Source of the DNA: Micrococcus sp.
GTDB lineage: Bacteria > Actinomycetota > Actinomycetes > Actinomycetales > Micrococcaceae
Assembly: GCA_029961105.1 (NCBI GenBank)
Contig: JASBVO010000003.1
Span: 124,001 to 188,000 of the forward strand
Direction: 5' to 3'
DNA: 64,000 nt
The notes under the pieces are model-generated. The model worked only from the letters and a program-made list of their open reading frames with translations, was not told the origin of the DNA and made no database searches. A program made the translations under genes and the position numbers. This document shows positions 18,211-27,600 of this stretch, piece by piece (within the stretch, counting starts at the first letter, position 1; each line of letters starts with the position of its first letter).

Positions 18211-18905
18211 GCCAGATACTGATGATCGAGGACGAGCCGCGGATCAGCTCATTCGTGGCCAAGGGCCTGAAGGCGGAGGGCCTGGCGACCACCGTCGCCG
18301 CCACGGGACGCGAGGGGCTCGTGCTCGCCCTGACCGGTGGGTTCGACCTGGTCATCCTCGACCTGGGGCTGCCGGACATGGACGGGTTCGAGGTGCTGAA
18401 GAGGATCCGGGCGCAGGACGCGCACCTGCCGGTCATCATCCTCACCGCCCGCACCTCCGGCGAGGACACCGTCACCGGACTCACCTCCGGCGCCGACGAC
18501 TACGTGCCCAAGCCCTTCCGCTTCGCCGAGCTGGTGGCCCGGGTCCGGCTGCGGCTGCGCACCGAGAACGGCAACGGCCAGGCCGCCGAGGACCCGGTGC
18601 TGCGCCACGCGGACCTGGAACTCGATCCGGTCCGGCACGTGGCCGCGATCGACGGGGTGGAGGTGGACCTCTCCGCCCGGGAGTTCTCCCTGGCCGAGAC
18701 GTTCCTGCGCCACCCGGGCCAGGCCCTGAGCCGGGAGCAGCTGCTGTCCCGGGTCTGGGGCTATGACTTTGATCCCGGCTCCAACGTCGTGGACGTCTAC
18801 GTGCGCTACCTGCGCAACAAGCTCGGGGCGTCCCGCTTCGTCACCGTCCGGGGCGTGGGCTACCGGCTGGTGGAGGAGAGGGCCTACCAGCCCGAGGCCG
18901 ACTGA
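18207..18905 (+). CDS. OmpR-family response regulator
   Basis: A 232-aa DNA-binding response regulator. The receiver domain has the acidic pair in MIEDEPRI, phosphoacceptor D52 in VILDLGLPDMDGF, T/K residues in ILTARTSGED and YVPKPFRFAEL. The winged-helix domain (from about residue 128) includes LSAREFSLAETFLRHPGQALSREQLLSRVWG and VVDVYVRYLRNKLG, RGVGYRLV. GTG 18207 overlaps the kinase stop. Its likely target is the array of CTCATC repeats upstream of the cassette. The 3' end overlaps the convergent phosphotransferase gene by 22 bp, so the two transcripts would be antisense at their ends. Confidence 0.96.
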   Translation: MSQILMIEDEPRISSFVAKGLKAEGLATTVAATGREGLVLALTGGFDLVILDLGLPDMDGFEVLKRIRAQDAHLPVIILTARTSGEDTVTGLTSGADDYVPKPFRFAELVARVRLRLRTENGNGQAAEDPVLRHADLELDPVRHVAAIDGVEVDLSAREFSLAETFLRHPGQALSREQLLSRVWGYDFDPGSNVVDVYVRYLRNKLGASRFVTVRGVGYRLVEERAYQPEAD

Positions 18906-20113
18906 GGCAGCCCGAGCAGCGACTCCGCGATGTCGAGCCGCCCGAGGGCGGCGGCCTGCCAGTCCCGGCGGCCCGAGTCCCGGGCACCGGCCACCAGGGA
19001 CAGCGCGACCGACGCCGACCGGCACGCCAGCGCGGCCGGGTCCACCGTCGAGACGAAGTGCGAGTGGAACCGGCGCAGCGCCTGGTCGGTGAACACGTAG
19101 CGCTCGTCCACCGTGGGCAGCACGGCCAGGTGCCCCAGGAAGCAGGCCAGGTCGTCCACCCGGTGTCCCGGGCCGGCGCCGTCGATGTCCAGCACGCAGC
19201 TGATGCGCCCGTCGGCCACCAGCAGGTTGGCCTCGTACAGGTCTCCGTGGGCCGGCACCACTGGTCCCCGGTCCGTGGCGTCCAGCTGCCGCTCCAGGTG
19301 GTCCACGAGGGAGTGGATCCGGCGGGCCTGGTCCGGCAGGGCGGTAGCCGCGGCATGGCCGTAGGAGGGGGTGCGGTCCGACCACGCCTCCCGGCGCGGC
19401 AGGGAGAGCAGTTCCGCGGGCATCCGGTCCAGCAGTCCGGTGACCTCGGCGGGGTCGATCCGCCGGGCCCCGTCCGCCATGATCTCACCGGCCAGCACCC
19501 TGCCCGTGCCCTCCCCGAGGGCCAGCACGTCCGCCACCGGAGGTCCCAGGACCGGCGGGACCGGCACCCCGGCCGCAGCCAGCAGCACGTGCCGGTGGTG
19601 CAGCCCCGCGGCCAGGCCGCCGCGCATCACCTTCAGGAAGACGGTCCGGCGGCCGAATGCGGCCCGGAGCACGGCGCGCCGCAGGGGCCGGTAGCTGACG
19701 GTCTGCAGTTCGGTGAGGCGTTCACCGGCGCCCCAGATCGCGGCCACGGATTCCGGGTCCGAGGCCAGGGCGAGGCCGCTCAGCCGCGGGTCATGGGGAT
19801 GGAACCAGGCGTGCCAGTCGGTGTCCGAGGCGCGGCCGGCGTCGATCACGGCGTCCTCCGGCACCGACTCCGCGGTCAGTGCCACGTACAACTCGGTGGG
19901 CGCGTCCTGCCCGGGCCGCGGGGCGGCCAGGACGCGGAAGACCCCGGTGGCTCCGGCCCCGGGGCGATGCTGGAGGTCCACCAGCTCGGCGTCATGCAGC
20001 AGCCGTAGGCCCTGGCCGTCCAGGACGCACTGGATGCTCGACCGCACGTCCGGGGAGGACAGGTACGCGACCTGCCGGTTCTCCGCGTGCTCTCCGGGCG
20101 CCGTCCGGCGCAT
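18884..20113 (-). CDS. Aminoglycoside phosphotransferase-like kinase (APH fold)
   Basis: A 409-aa protein with the APH/choline-kinase fold. The catalytic loop is VPAHGDLYEANLLV (HGD with the following Asn) and the metal-binding Asp lies in CVLDIDGAGPGHRVDDL. An N-terminal ATP lobe contains FGRRTVFLKVMRGG. This fold covers small-molecule and maltose/glucosamine kinases as well as drug-modifying enzymes; nothing here points to resistance. It follows a hypothetical membrane gene by 17 bp on the same strand and may form an operon with it. It converges with, and overlaps by 22 bp, the response-regulator gene. Confidence 0.85.
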   Translation of the reverse strand: MRRTAPGEHAENRQVAYLSSPDVRSSIQCVLDGQGLRLLHDAELVDLQHRPGAGATGVFRVLAAPRPGQDAPTELYVALTAESVPEDAVIDAGRASDTDWHAWFHPHDPRLSGLALASDPESVAAIWGAGERLTELQTVSYRPLRRAVLRAAFGRRTVFLKVMRGGLAAGLHHRHVLLAAAGVPVPPVLGPPVADVLALGEGTGRVLAGEIMADGARRIDPAEVTGLLDRMPAELLSLPRREAWSDRTPSYGHAAATALPDQARRIHSLVDHLERQLDATDRGPVVPAHGDLYEANLLVADGRISCVLDIDGAGPGHRVDDLACFLGHLAVLPTVDERYVFTDQALRRFHSHFVSTVDPAALACRSASVALSLVAGARDSGRRDWQAAALGRLDIAESLLGLPQSASGW

Positions 20114-20130
20114 CGGACGGTCCCCCGTCG

Positions 20131-20826
20131 TCAGACGGCCCGGCGGCGTTCCAGGACCTTGTCCAGGTCCAGGGGACGGTTGGCGGTGGCCTGGACCTTG
20201 GCCAGGTACTCGTCGGACACGCCGGCCTTCAGCTTGGTCCCGGGCTGGTGGGCCGGCACCGTGGGGCGTGCCAGCGGCGCCGGGAGGGGGCGGTGTGCCT
20301 CGGCGGCGTCCAGGTACGTCGGACGCGGGACACCCGCCCGTGCGGCGGAGTCGTCGGCCTGGGCGTCCCGGGCCTTGCCGGGGGCCGGGGTCGGCTCGGC
20401 GTCCGGGTCCTGGTCGGTGACGGGTGCGGCGACGGCGGCGTCGTCATGCTGCTCGGCGGGCGTGCCAGAGGCGGCGTCGAAGACGGTGCTGGAGCCGTGA
20501 CCGCTGGGGCCGGCGGCGGGCTGGGCCGGATTCATCGCCTCGGTGAAGGCCTGCTCGATCGTCGCATCGCGCCGCCGCTTGCGGTCCCGCAGCGCCAGTG
20601 CCCGCAGCGCGGCGGCACCCGCCACGGTCACGAGCGCGGAGACGGCTGCCACCGGGCCGGTGCCCGCGCCGAAGGCGGCGGCGATGCCGGTGACCAGCGC
20701 GGTCACGAGGGCCAGCAGTGCCACGAGTGCGATGATCGTGCGGTCCCACTTGATCCGGAACCCGGACCCGGACGTCGCGCGGGAACGGCTCGCGTCCCCG
20801 GGCGTGGACTGGGAGTTGCGCGACAT
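20131..20826 (-). CDS. Hypothetical protein with two membrane helices and disordered tail
   Basis: A 231-aa protein of unknown function. Two adjacent transmembrane segments (IIALVALLALVTALVTGIAAAF and VAAVSALVTVAGAAALRAL) are followed by a basic stretch RDRKRRRD and a ~140-residue disordered, acidic/Pro-rich cytoplasmic tail ending VSDEYLAKVQATANRPLDLDKVLERRRAV. ATG 20826 has GGAGGA 6 nt upstream. The frame stays open to a GTG at 21000, which has a -10-like TAGCGT 7 nt before it and would add 58 residues with a third helix. The codons there are atypical, so I prefer 20826. It precedes the APH-like gene in the same direction. Confidence 0.7.
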   Translation of the reverse strand: MSRNSQSTPGDASRSRATSGSGFRIKWDRTIIALVALLALVTALVTGIAAAFGAGTGPVAAVSALVTVAGAAALRALALRDRKRRRDATIEQAFTEAMNPAQPAAGPSGHGSSTVFDAASGTPAEQHDDAAVAAPVTDQDPDAEPTPAPGKARDAQADDSAARAGVPRPTYLDAAEAHRPLPAPLARPTVPAHQPGTKLKAGVSDEYLAKVQATANRPLDLDKVLERRRAV

Positions 20827-21127
20827 GGACTTCCTCCGGTGGCTTCTGGACGGGGGCTGATGGGATGCCCTCCGGTGGATGGCGATCAGCCACACCGCCA
20901 CCAGCGCACACAGCACCAGTGAGGCGTGCAGGTGGATGTCCGGAAGGTAGCCCAAAGCAAGGCTGAGCGACTCCTCAAGAATACCCGTGCCTGCGTCCAC
21001 CCCCCAAACGCTACCGGGCGGGAACTACACCGTTGTTATTCGACGCGGTGTGTCGTGGGACCTGCGGTTTTCCCCTCCCCCGCGCCCGGGCGTGGCAGGC
21101 TGGGCGGAGGCGGCCAGGTGGTGGGGC
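20827..21127. other. Intergenic stretch upstream of the hypothetical membrane gene
   Basis: About 300 bp between minus-strand genes. On the minus strand a frame (21000-20827) joins the downstream gene and could encode a membrane-spanning N-terminal extension with unusual ATT/CTT/TTG codons. A TAGCGT -10-like box lies at 21013-21008. Nothing else is recognised. Confidence 0.4.
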
Positions 21128-21757
21128 TCACCGGGCGGAGCGCCCTCGCTCATAGCGGACGAGCAGTCCCTCGGGGACCTCGGGCGCGGTCAGCGCGAAG
21201 GAGTCGTGGTCGCGCCACTGGCCGGCGATGTGCAGGAAGTCCCGGCGCAGCCCCTCGTGCCGGAACCCCAGCTTCTCCACCACCCGCAGGCTCGCCGCGT
21301 TCTCGGGACGGATGTTGATCTCGATCCGGTGCAGGCCCAGGGACGTGAAGCAGTGATCCACCGCCAGCGCCACGGCGGTGGGCACGATCCCGCGGCCGGC
21401 CCAGGCCTGGTCGATCCAGTAGCCGATCGAGGCGGACTGGGCCGAGCCGCGTACGATCGAGGACACGCTCAGCTGTCCGGCGATGACCGGCTGGCCCGCG
21501 GCCGTGGTCCGCAGGCAGATCAGCCACGGAAGCGCCGTCCCGTCGCGGCCGCTGCGATTGAGGACCCTCACCATCTCGAAGAAGCTCTTCAGTCCCGACT
21601 CCGGCACCGGATTGGTGGCGTCCCAGGGCTGCAGCCAGTCCCGGTTCCGGGACCGCAGTGCCATCCACTCCTCCTGGTCCCAGCGGCGGAAGGGGCGCAG
21701 CACCAGGTCCCCGTGCTCCAGGGTCACGGGCCACGAGTGGTTCTGGGCGGGGGCCAT
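21128..21757 (-). CDS. GNAT family N-acetyltransferase (RimJ/RimL-like)
   Basis: A 209-aa GNAT-fold acetyltransferase of the ribosomal-protein-Ser/Ala type. The N-terminal LEHGDLVLRPFRRWDQEEWMALRSRNRDWLQPW is characteristic of RimJ-like enzymes. The acetyl-CoA site lies in IGYWIDQAWAGRGIVPTAVALAVDHCF, and the C-terminal part has LGLHRIEINIRPENAASLRVVEKLGFRHEG. ATG 21757 is the natural start. The gene is divergent from the 5-FTHF cyclo-ligase gene across 125 bp. In related actinomycetes this gene commonly neighbours that ligase. The protein substrate is not deducible. Confidence 0.92.
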   Translation of the reverse strand: MAPAQNHSWPVTLEHGDLVLRPFRRWDQEEWMALRSRNRDWLQPWDATNPVPESGLKSFFEMVRVLNRSGRDGTALPWLICLRTTAAGQPVIAGQLSVSSIVRGSAQSASIGYWIDQAWAGRGIVPTAVALAVDHCFTSLGLHRIEINIRPENAASLRVVEKLGFRHEGLRRDFLHIAGQWRDHDSFALTAPEVPEGLLVRYERGRSAR

Positions 21758-21882
21758 GGGTCGATCCTATGGCCCGGGCCCGGCAGCCCGTGGCGGGGCG
21801 GCACCGCGCGGGCAGCAGCCGGGCCAGTGGTCCAGCCTCCATCCCGGAGCCAGGCGGGCGCCCGGCGGGGCACAATGGGGGC

Positions 21883-22605
21883 GTGTCCCCCAACGAAACC
21901 GCACCCCAGAACCAGCCCGAGGCCCAGTACTCCGCGAAGCTGACCGGCGACCGCGGCTCCACCCCGGAGGAGACCCTGCTCTGGCGCAAGCAGGACGTCC
22001 GCACGCTGTGGCGGGCCCGGCGCCGGGAACTGGGCGAGGACGAGCGGGCCGCCCAGTCGCGGGACCTCACCCGCCACGTGCTGGACTGGTACCTGCCGCG
22101 CGCACGCCACCGGCGCGCCGCCGTCGTGATGTCCTACGGGACCGAGCCGGACACCGGGCCGCTGCGCGAGGCGCTGCACGAGGCCGGCATCGAGGTGCTG
22201 GTGCCGATCACCGAACCGGGGCGACGGCTCTCCTGGGCGCGATGGTTTCCCGGCGTGGAGCTGGCCCGCAGTCCCGTGGCGCCCATCGACGAACCCGTCG
22301 GCGAGCGGTACGGGCTCGAGACGATGAGCTCCGTGGACCTCATCCTGGTGCCAGCCCAAGTGGTGGACCTGCGCGGCATCCGGATGGGCCAGGGCGGCGG
22401 CTACTACGACCGGTTCCTGGCCGGGGTGCGCCGCCTGCGCCAGGACGGCGACGACGGCCCGGTCACCGTCGCGTCCGTGTTCCGGCACGAGCTGATGACC
22501 CGCGGCTTCATCCCCGCCGGGGAGTTCGACGTGCCGGTGGACGGGGCGGTCACCGCCGACGGGTTCACCTGGTTCGATCACGGGGGTGCCCCCGGAGGGG
22601 TGTAG
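21883..22605 (+). CDS. 5-formyltetrahydrofolate cyclo-ligase
   Basis: The enzyme converts 5-formyl-THF to 5,10-methenyl-THF with ATP. The 240-aa protein has the N-terminal basic helix LLWRKQDVRTLWRARRREL, VVMSYGTEPDT, and the signature GIRMGQGGGYYDRFL near the C-terminal half. GTG 21883 is chosen; the preceding GGGGG is a weak ribosome-binding site, and the ~40 residues before the catalytic core are an unconserved extension. The open frame farther upstream is the shadow of the GNAT gene. Its TAG stop overlaps the -10 box of the next promoter, which carries a CIRCE element. Confidence 0.93.
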   Translation: MSPNETAPQNQPEAQYSAKLTGDRGSTPEETLLWRKQDVRTLWRARRRELGEDERAAQSRDLTRHVLDWYLPRARHRRAAVVMSYGTEPDTGPLREALHEAGIEVLVPITEPGRRLSWARWFPGVELARSPVAPIDEPVGERYGLETMSSVDLILVPAQVVDLRGIRMGQGGGYYDRFLAGVRRLRQDGDDGPVTVASVFRHELMTRGFIPAGEFDVPVDGAVTADGFTWFDHGGAPGGV

Positions 22606-22634
22606 GATTGGCACTCGAAACGTGCGAGTGCCAA
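22603..22634 (+). promoter_or_regulatory. CIRCE operator (HrcA site) with -10 box upstream of fmdB
   Basis: TTGGCACTC-N9-GAGTGCCAA at 22608-22634 is a perfect inverted repeat with exact CIRCE spacing. The box TAGGAT (22603-22608) abuts it, so HrcA bound here would block the promoter. It resembles the two CIRCE sites before groES in this window. Confidence 0.85.
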
Positions 22635-22700
22635 GCCTGCCCGGCGGACGGAACGGTCCGTCTCCTTCCGGGCAGCGGCTGGCCGGAAGGAGAGACCCCG

Positions 22701-23084
22701 GTGCCCACCTACGCCTACGCCTGCAAGGACTGCGGTCACGAGTTCGACATCGTCCAGTCGTTCAGCGATGACTCGCTCACGGTCTGCCCCGAGTGCGAGG
22801 GTGCGCTGCGCAAGAAGTTCAACTCCGTGGGCGTCGTGTTCAAGGGGTCCGGCTTCTACCGCAACGACTCCCGCTCGGACGGCTCCGGCTCGAAGGGCAC
22901 CGGCGCCTCCACGGCTGCGTCCTCGAACGGCTCCAAGGGCTCCGACACCTCCACCGGGTCGTCCAACGGCTCCCAGGGACCGGACAGCTCGGGCACCTCC
23001 TCCCCGGCGGAGAAGAAGTCCGACTCCTCCTCCGGTTCCACCGGCGCGACAGCGGCCAAGGCCCCGGCCGCCGCCTCCGCCTGA
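22701..23084 (+). CDS. FmdB-family zinc-ribbon protein with Ser/Gly-rich tail
   Basis: A 127-aa protein beginning with the FmdB/CxxC zinc-ribbon: YACKDCGHEFDIVQSF and VCPECEGALRKKFNSVGVVFKGSGFY (residues 1-53). The two CxxC pairs form a Zn site. The remaining ~70 residues are Ser/Gly/Thr/Lys low-complexity. GTG 22701 follows AAGGAG with good spacing. The promoter carries a perfect CIRCE operator, so the gene should respond to protein-folding stress through HrcA. The function of FmdB-like proteins in actinomycetes is not settled; a nucleic-acid-binding or regulatory role is usually supposed. Confidence 0.9.
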   Translation: MPTYAYACKDCGHEFDIVQSFSDDSLTVCPECEGALRKKFNSVGVVFKGSGFYRNDSRSDGSGSKGTGASTAASSNGSKGSDTSTGSSNGSQGPDSSGTSSPAEKKSDSSSGSTGATAAKAPAAASA

Positions 23085-23177
23085 CCGGTACTCCACTGCT
23101 GACCGGCGCTCCCGCGCCGTCCACGGTCTCACTGCGACGCGTGGCGGAGGAGTCCCGCGGACTGATGTGATCGCGGC

Positions 23178-24149
23178 ATGCCCACCGCAGTGCCGTCCCC
23201 GCCCGACGCATCAACACCTGCCCCGTCCGCGCCCGTCCTGTCCCCGCCCGGCCGATCCGCTGCCCGGCGGCGCGCCGCCGCTCCCTCCGGAGGATCCTTG
23301 CCGGTCCGAGGGCGATCCTCCCGGCGCCATGAACGCTCGTCATGGCGCCGCGAGCGGGCCCTGGTCCGCCAACGCCTCGCCACTCCCCCGCCGGACTACC
23401 TCTCCGGGCCGTTCCTCGACCCGGATGACGGTGACCCCTCGGGTGGTGACGGCGCGGCCGGCACCCCGGGCCTTCGATCGGGGAAGCGCAGGACGCGCCT
23501 GCGCCTGGCCCTGGCCGCCCTTCCCCTGGCGGTGGCCGTGGTGCTGTTCGCGCTCACCGGTCCCGGCAGTGGACCGAGTCCGGCGCCTGACCACGACACC
23601 GCCGTGGCGGAGGACTCCGGGATGACGGACGTCCGCCCGGACCCAACTCGCGTGCCGGGGTCAGCGGACGCCCTGCTGCCGCCGCGGGCGCAGGACACGG
23701 CCGTCGACGCCGGGATGCTCGCCGGGCAGGATTCCGTCAGGGCGGCCCCAGGCCGCGGCGCTGACGGGAACGGCGTGGACGGGGACGGCGCTGAGCCCGG
23801 CAACGCTGACGGGAACGGCGTGGATGGAGACGGCGCTGAAGGGGATGGGGCCGACGCCCCTGCCGTGCCCCCGGCACCCTCCGGCCACCGTCCCGTGGCC
23901 CTCCGCATCGCCGATCCCGCGGCCCTGTCGCTCGTGGCGACGGGCGATCGGGTGGACATCGTCGGCATGGACGGGAACGTCCTGGCCGAGGACCTCGAGG
24001 TCCTGCGGGACCGGTCGTCCGGGGCCGGTTCAGTGCTGGTGCTGGCGGTCCCGGACGGCGCGGGCGCCGCGCTGGCGGCAGCCGCCCTGTCCCGGGAGGT
24101 GACCGTCATCCTGTCCGCCGGGTCCGGCGTCCACGAGTCCGTGCCTTAG
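23178..24149 (+). CDS. Membrane protein with C-terminal CpaB/SAF-like domain
   Basis: A 323-aa single-pass protein. A basic, Pro/Arg-rich cytoplasmic region of ~105 residues precedes the transmembrane helix LALAALPLAVAVVLFALTG. The outside part is disordered, with repeats of GNGVDGDGAE encoded by short DNA repeats (about 23770-23850). The C-terminal domain VALRIADPAALSLVATGDRVDIVG... resembles the RcpC/CpaB part of Flp pilus assembly proteins. No other pilus gene is seen here. ATG 23178 is the only sensible start. It lies 93 bp after fmdB and may share the CIRCE-controlled transcript. Function is unassigned. Confidence 0.68.
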   Translation: MPTAVPSPPDASTPAPSAPVLSPPGRSAARRRAAAPSGGSLPVRGRSSRRHERSSWRRERALVRQRLATPPPDYLSGPFLDPDDGDPSGGDGAAGTPGLRSGKRRTRLRLALAALPLAVAVVLFALTGPGSGPSPAPDHDTAVAEDSGMTDVRPDPTRVPGSADALLPPRAQDTAVDAGMLAGQDSVRAAPGRGADGNGVDGDGAEPGNADGNGVDGDGAEGDGADAPAVPPAPSGHRPVALRIADPAALSLVATGDRVDIVGMDGNVLAEDLEVLRDRSSGAGSVLVLAVPDGAGAALAAAALSREVTVILSAGSGVHESVP

Positions 24150-24165
24150 CACGGGCCAGCGCGCG

Positions 24166-24606
24166 CTAACCCCAGTGGGGCGGCCGCTGCTCCAGGATCC
24201 AGCGGTCGCGCTCGGACAGCCGGCGAACCGGCGCCGACTGCCGCGTGGTCGCCGTCTCGGTGGAGGGCTCCGCGGTCTTTCCGCCGTCGACCGGGGAGAC
24301 CTCGAGCCGCGGCTCCGGGCCGTCGGCCGCAGCCGGACCGGTGCCCTCCGCGTCGGCGCGACGATGCCCTCGCCGCCCGCCTCGGCGTCGGGGCATCGAA
24401 CCCGCACCCTCGCTGGGCGCCGGGGCCGTTACGCCGGCCCGCGCAGGGTCCACCGCGTCCTCGCGCACCGGGTCAGCGGGCACCGCGTCAGGAGACGTCA
24501 TGCCTGCGGGCGGCCGGTCTGGGGACATCCCGTCCGCGGGCGTCGGGTCAGCGGGCGTCGGGTCAGCGGGCCTGGGGTCAGCGGGCCTGGGGTCAGCGGG
24601 AGTCAA
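24166..24606 (-). CDS. Small disordered protein following the helicase-like gene
   Basis: A 146-aa protein mostly of low complexity. Its N-terminus is a repeat of PADPR/PADPT units made by 15-bp DNA repeats (about 24547-24600). The middle is basic (SMPRRRGGRRGHRRADAEG), and the end VRRLSERDRWILEQRPPHWG is the only stretch that looks conserved. The start would be TTG 24606, overlapping the helicase-like stop by 14 bp. A start further in (ATG 24528 or ATG 24501) is possible. Being coupled to a helicase-like gene, it may be its partner. It converges with the CpaB-like gene. Function unknown. Confidence 0.5.
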   Translation of the reverse strand: MTPADPRPADPRPADPTPADPTPADGMSPDRPPAGMTSPDAVPADPVREDAVDPARAGVTAPAPSEGAGSMPRRRGGRRGHRRADAEGTGPAAADGPEPRLEVSPVDGGKTAEPSTETATTRQSAPVRRLSERDRWILEQRPPHWG

Positions 24607-27600
24607 CGTCGTGGGCGGCGTGGTCGTAGGCGGTGGAGCCGGATCCGGAGGGGCCCTCCGCCTCGGGAACCTCTCCCGGCCCGTCGGCGACGGGCGTCAG
24701 CTGCGCAGCGGCTTGGGCGCCGACGGCGGCGCCGGCACCATTCACCCCATTCGCCCCGCCCGTGTCGGCAACCGGGGCGGCTTCGGTAGAGGCGTCCATG
24801 CCCGCACCGCCCGTCCGGACCGCGGCGTCGCCGTCCTGGCCCGTGGATCCGCCAGGGACGTCCCCATCCTGGGCACTCGATCCGACCGCGGCGTCCGCGC
24901 TCCCGGTGCCCGGCTCCGTCGAGGCGTGAGCGCCCGCACCGCTCGGCCCGGCCGGAACGCCGACGGACGCGTTCAGGGGCGCAGAGACCGGGATCGCGCG
25001 AGCGGCACCGCGCGGGTCGAGGCCTTCCTCGGCGAGGACATCACCGGGGCCGTCACCGACCGCGGGGAGGCCCAGGAAGGACGCGACGGCCTCGGCGCAG
25101 CCGGCGGGGTCGGCGAAGACGTCGATCGTCCACAGCGGGTAGTACCGCCAGCCGCCGCGCTCCAGTTGCTGGGGCCGCTGCCGGGAGCGCTCCCGCACGC
25201 TCATCTGGCGGTAGAGGTCCGAGCCGTCGGAGATCAGTGCCACCGGCACGGTCGGCTCCGCCGAGGCCTGGCCGTCCCAGGACGGCATGCCCAGCGGGTT
25301 CCACACGGCCAGGTCGATGCTGCCGGCGAAGTTGGGCACCACGGTCCCGTGCCGCTGCTGCAGCCGGTCCGCGAGGTCGGCCACCAGCGGGTCCCGGGGG
25401 CGCGGATGCGTGACGTGCCCTTTGTCCTTGAGGTAGGTCTCGAGCAGTCCGTAGAAGTCGGCCGCACCGTTGCCCAGCCGCTGCGGGTCCAGGTCGTCCG
25501 GGTGGACGCAGGTGAGCACGTGCAGGTGCTCGCGGGCGCGGGTCATGGCCGTGGCGTAGAGTTCCCGCCCCCCGGCCTCGGAGAACGGGCCGAAGTGGTG
25601 CACGACGCGACCGTGCGGGGTCCGGCCGTAGCCCAGGGTGAAGACGATGTGGTCCCGGACCACGCCGTGGGCCCGGGCCATGGGCGCCACCACGAAGGGC
25701 TCCTCGGCCCGGTTGAAGAACGGCGCCGCCCAGGGGTTGTTGGGCAGGTTGAGCCGGATGGCCTCGGCCACGCGCCGGGCATGCAGGGGGCTGGCGGTGA
25801 TCACCGCCAGCGAGGAGTCGGGCCGCTTGCGGATGTGGTCGAAGACCAGGTCCATCGCCCGGTTCACCTCGGCCACGGTGGACTCCACGCCCTCGTCCCC
25901 GGCGCCGGGCATCCCCGTCCCGCCGGGCAGGAACTCCACCCGCACGGGATGGTCCGAACCACTCAGCTCTGCCGCCCCGGGCAGCATGTCCAGCTCGCCG
26001 TCGTAGAGCTGCTCGCCGATGAGCCGGGTGAGCCGGCGCTCCAGCCCCCGGTGCATGATGCGCAGGTGCACGGCGGGCAGCACGCGCACCAGGGCGGAGA
26101 AGGCCGAATCGACCGTGCGGGGAGAGTTCACCGTGGCCGTCGGATCCACCGAGACGTTGAACGGCTTGGGCGAGCCGGAGGTCCCGTCGCCGAAGGCCAC
26201 CACCTGGCGGCCGCGGCTGATGGCGCCCAGGGCGGTGCTCAGAGCCAGCGACTCGGCGTCGAGCAGGATGACGGTGTCGAAGCCCATCTCGGCCGGGAAC
26301 TCCGCCAGCGCCAGCGGCGAGGTGGTCCAGACGGGCACGAGCGCCTGCAGCAGTTCGGGCTCCAGCGCCGCAAGGGTCTCCGGCGCCGGGCTGCCGTCCT
26401 TGAGCAGGCCGCGCAGCACCCGGGCCGAGGCCCGGTGGTGGGTGCTGGCCCTCTTCCACTGCTGGGACAGTTTCCAGTTCAGCCGCTGGCTGCCGGTCTC
26501 CAGGTGGGTGGTGTCCGCCAGCCGGTACTCCGCCTCGATGCGGCGCAGGGAGGCCGCGTCCGTCATGGCCAGGTAGTCGTCCCCGGAGATCATCGCCTCC
26601 AGGGCGGACTGCCACCAGGCCAGTTCCAGCTCGGCCCGCAACTGCTGCACGGGGACCTCGCGCTGCTGCAGGTCCGCCATCAGTTCCTGCAGCCCGTGCT
26701 CACGCAGCTGGTCACCGACCAGGGTGCGCTCGGGCAGCGTCTTGAGCGTGTCCTGGTCCGCCACCAGCCGGTCCAGGACGCTGCTGAGCTCGTCCACGTG
26801 CAGTTGGTCCAGCCGGTCGGCGTCCCGCCGGGGCTCGGCGAGCATGCGCTGCAACCGCCCCAGCTCGCCGGCCACCTCCTGGCCCTTGGCCGTCAGCGCC
26901 TCGAGCCCTGCCGGGACGGAGGGGTGCCGCTTGGAGATCGCCCACTGGGCCCACTCCGCGCGCTGGGCCTGGACCTGGACGAGGGACTCGTGCAGGTCCG
27001 CCACGTGCATGCCCGGACGGATGTACTCCTTGGCCACGCGGCGCAGCCGGGACCGGGTCATCGAGGACATCTCCACGCCGTGCTGCTTGCGCCACTGGCC
27101 GGAGGCCGTGGCCGAGATGAGGTCCGTGACGGGGCGGTCGAAGATGTCCGGGGTGAACTGGTCCAGGGAGGTGCGCACCGCCGAGAGCACCTGGATCTGG
27201 CGCACCCACTCGGCGAAGGTGGACCCCGGCCGCAACTGGGCCTGTTCGGTCGCCTTCTCCAGCTGATCGCGCAGCACCGGCAACGCAGCGGCGAGGTCCT
27301 CGGCCAGCCCGTAGGCCTCCTCGGTCTCCTGGACGTTGCGCAGCCGCGCCCCGTACCAGGGGCTGTCGGTGGAGGCGCGGGAGAACGCCCCGAGTTCACC
27401 GGCGCGGATCAGCTTGGCGGCGGTCTCCTCGCGGTTGACGGTCGCATCCAGCACCGAACGCTTGAGCCGCACCGTGGTGGACGGGGCCGGGTCCAGGGCG
27501 GTCAGGGCGGCCAGGGACTGCATGGCCTGGAAGGGCGAGCAGCCCCAGCGGTCCCGCGTGTTGTGCAGGCTGCGCAGGTGGTCACGCAACTGGTGGCGGC

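Noticed and set aside
18884..20113. Aminoglycoside resistance gene
   Set aside because: The APH fold covers many small-molecule kinases; no resistance-specific motif or mobile context is seen.
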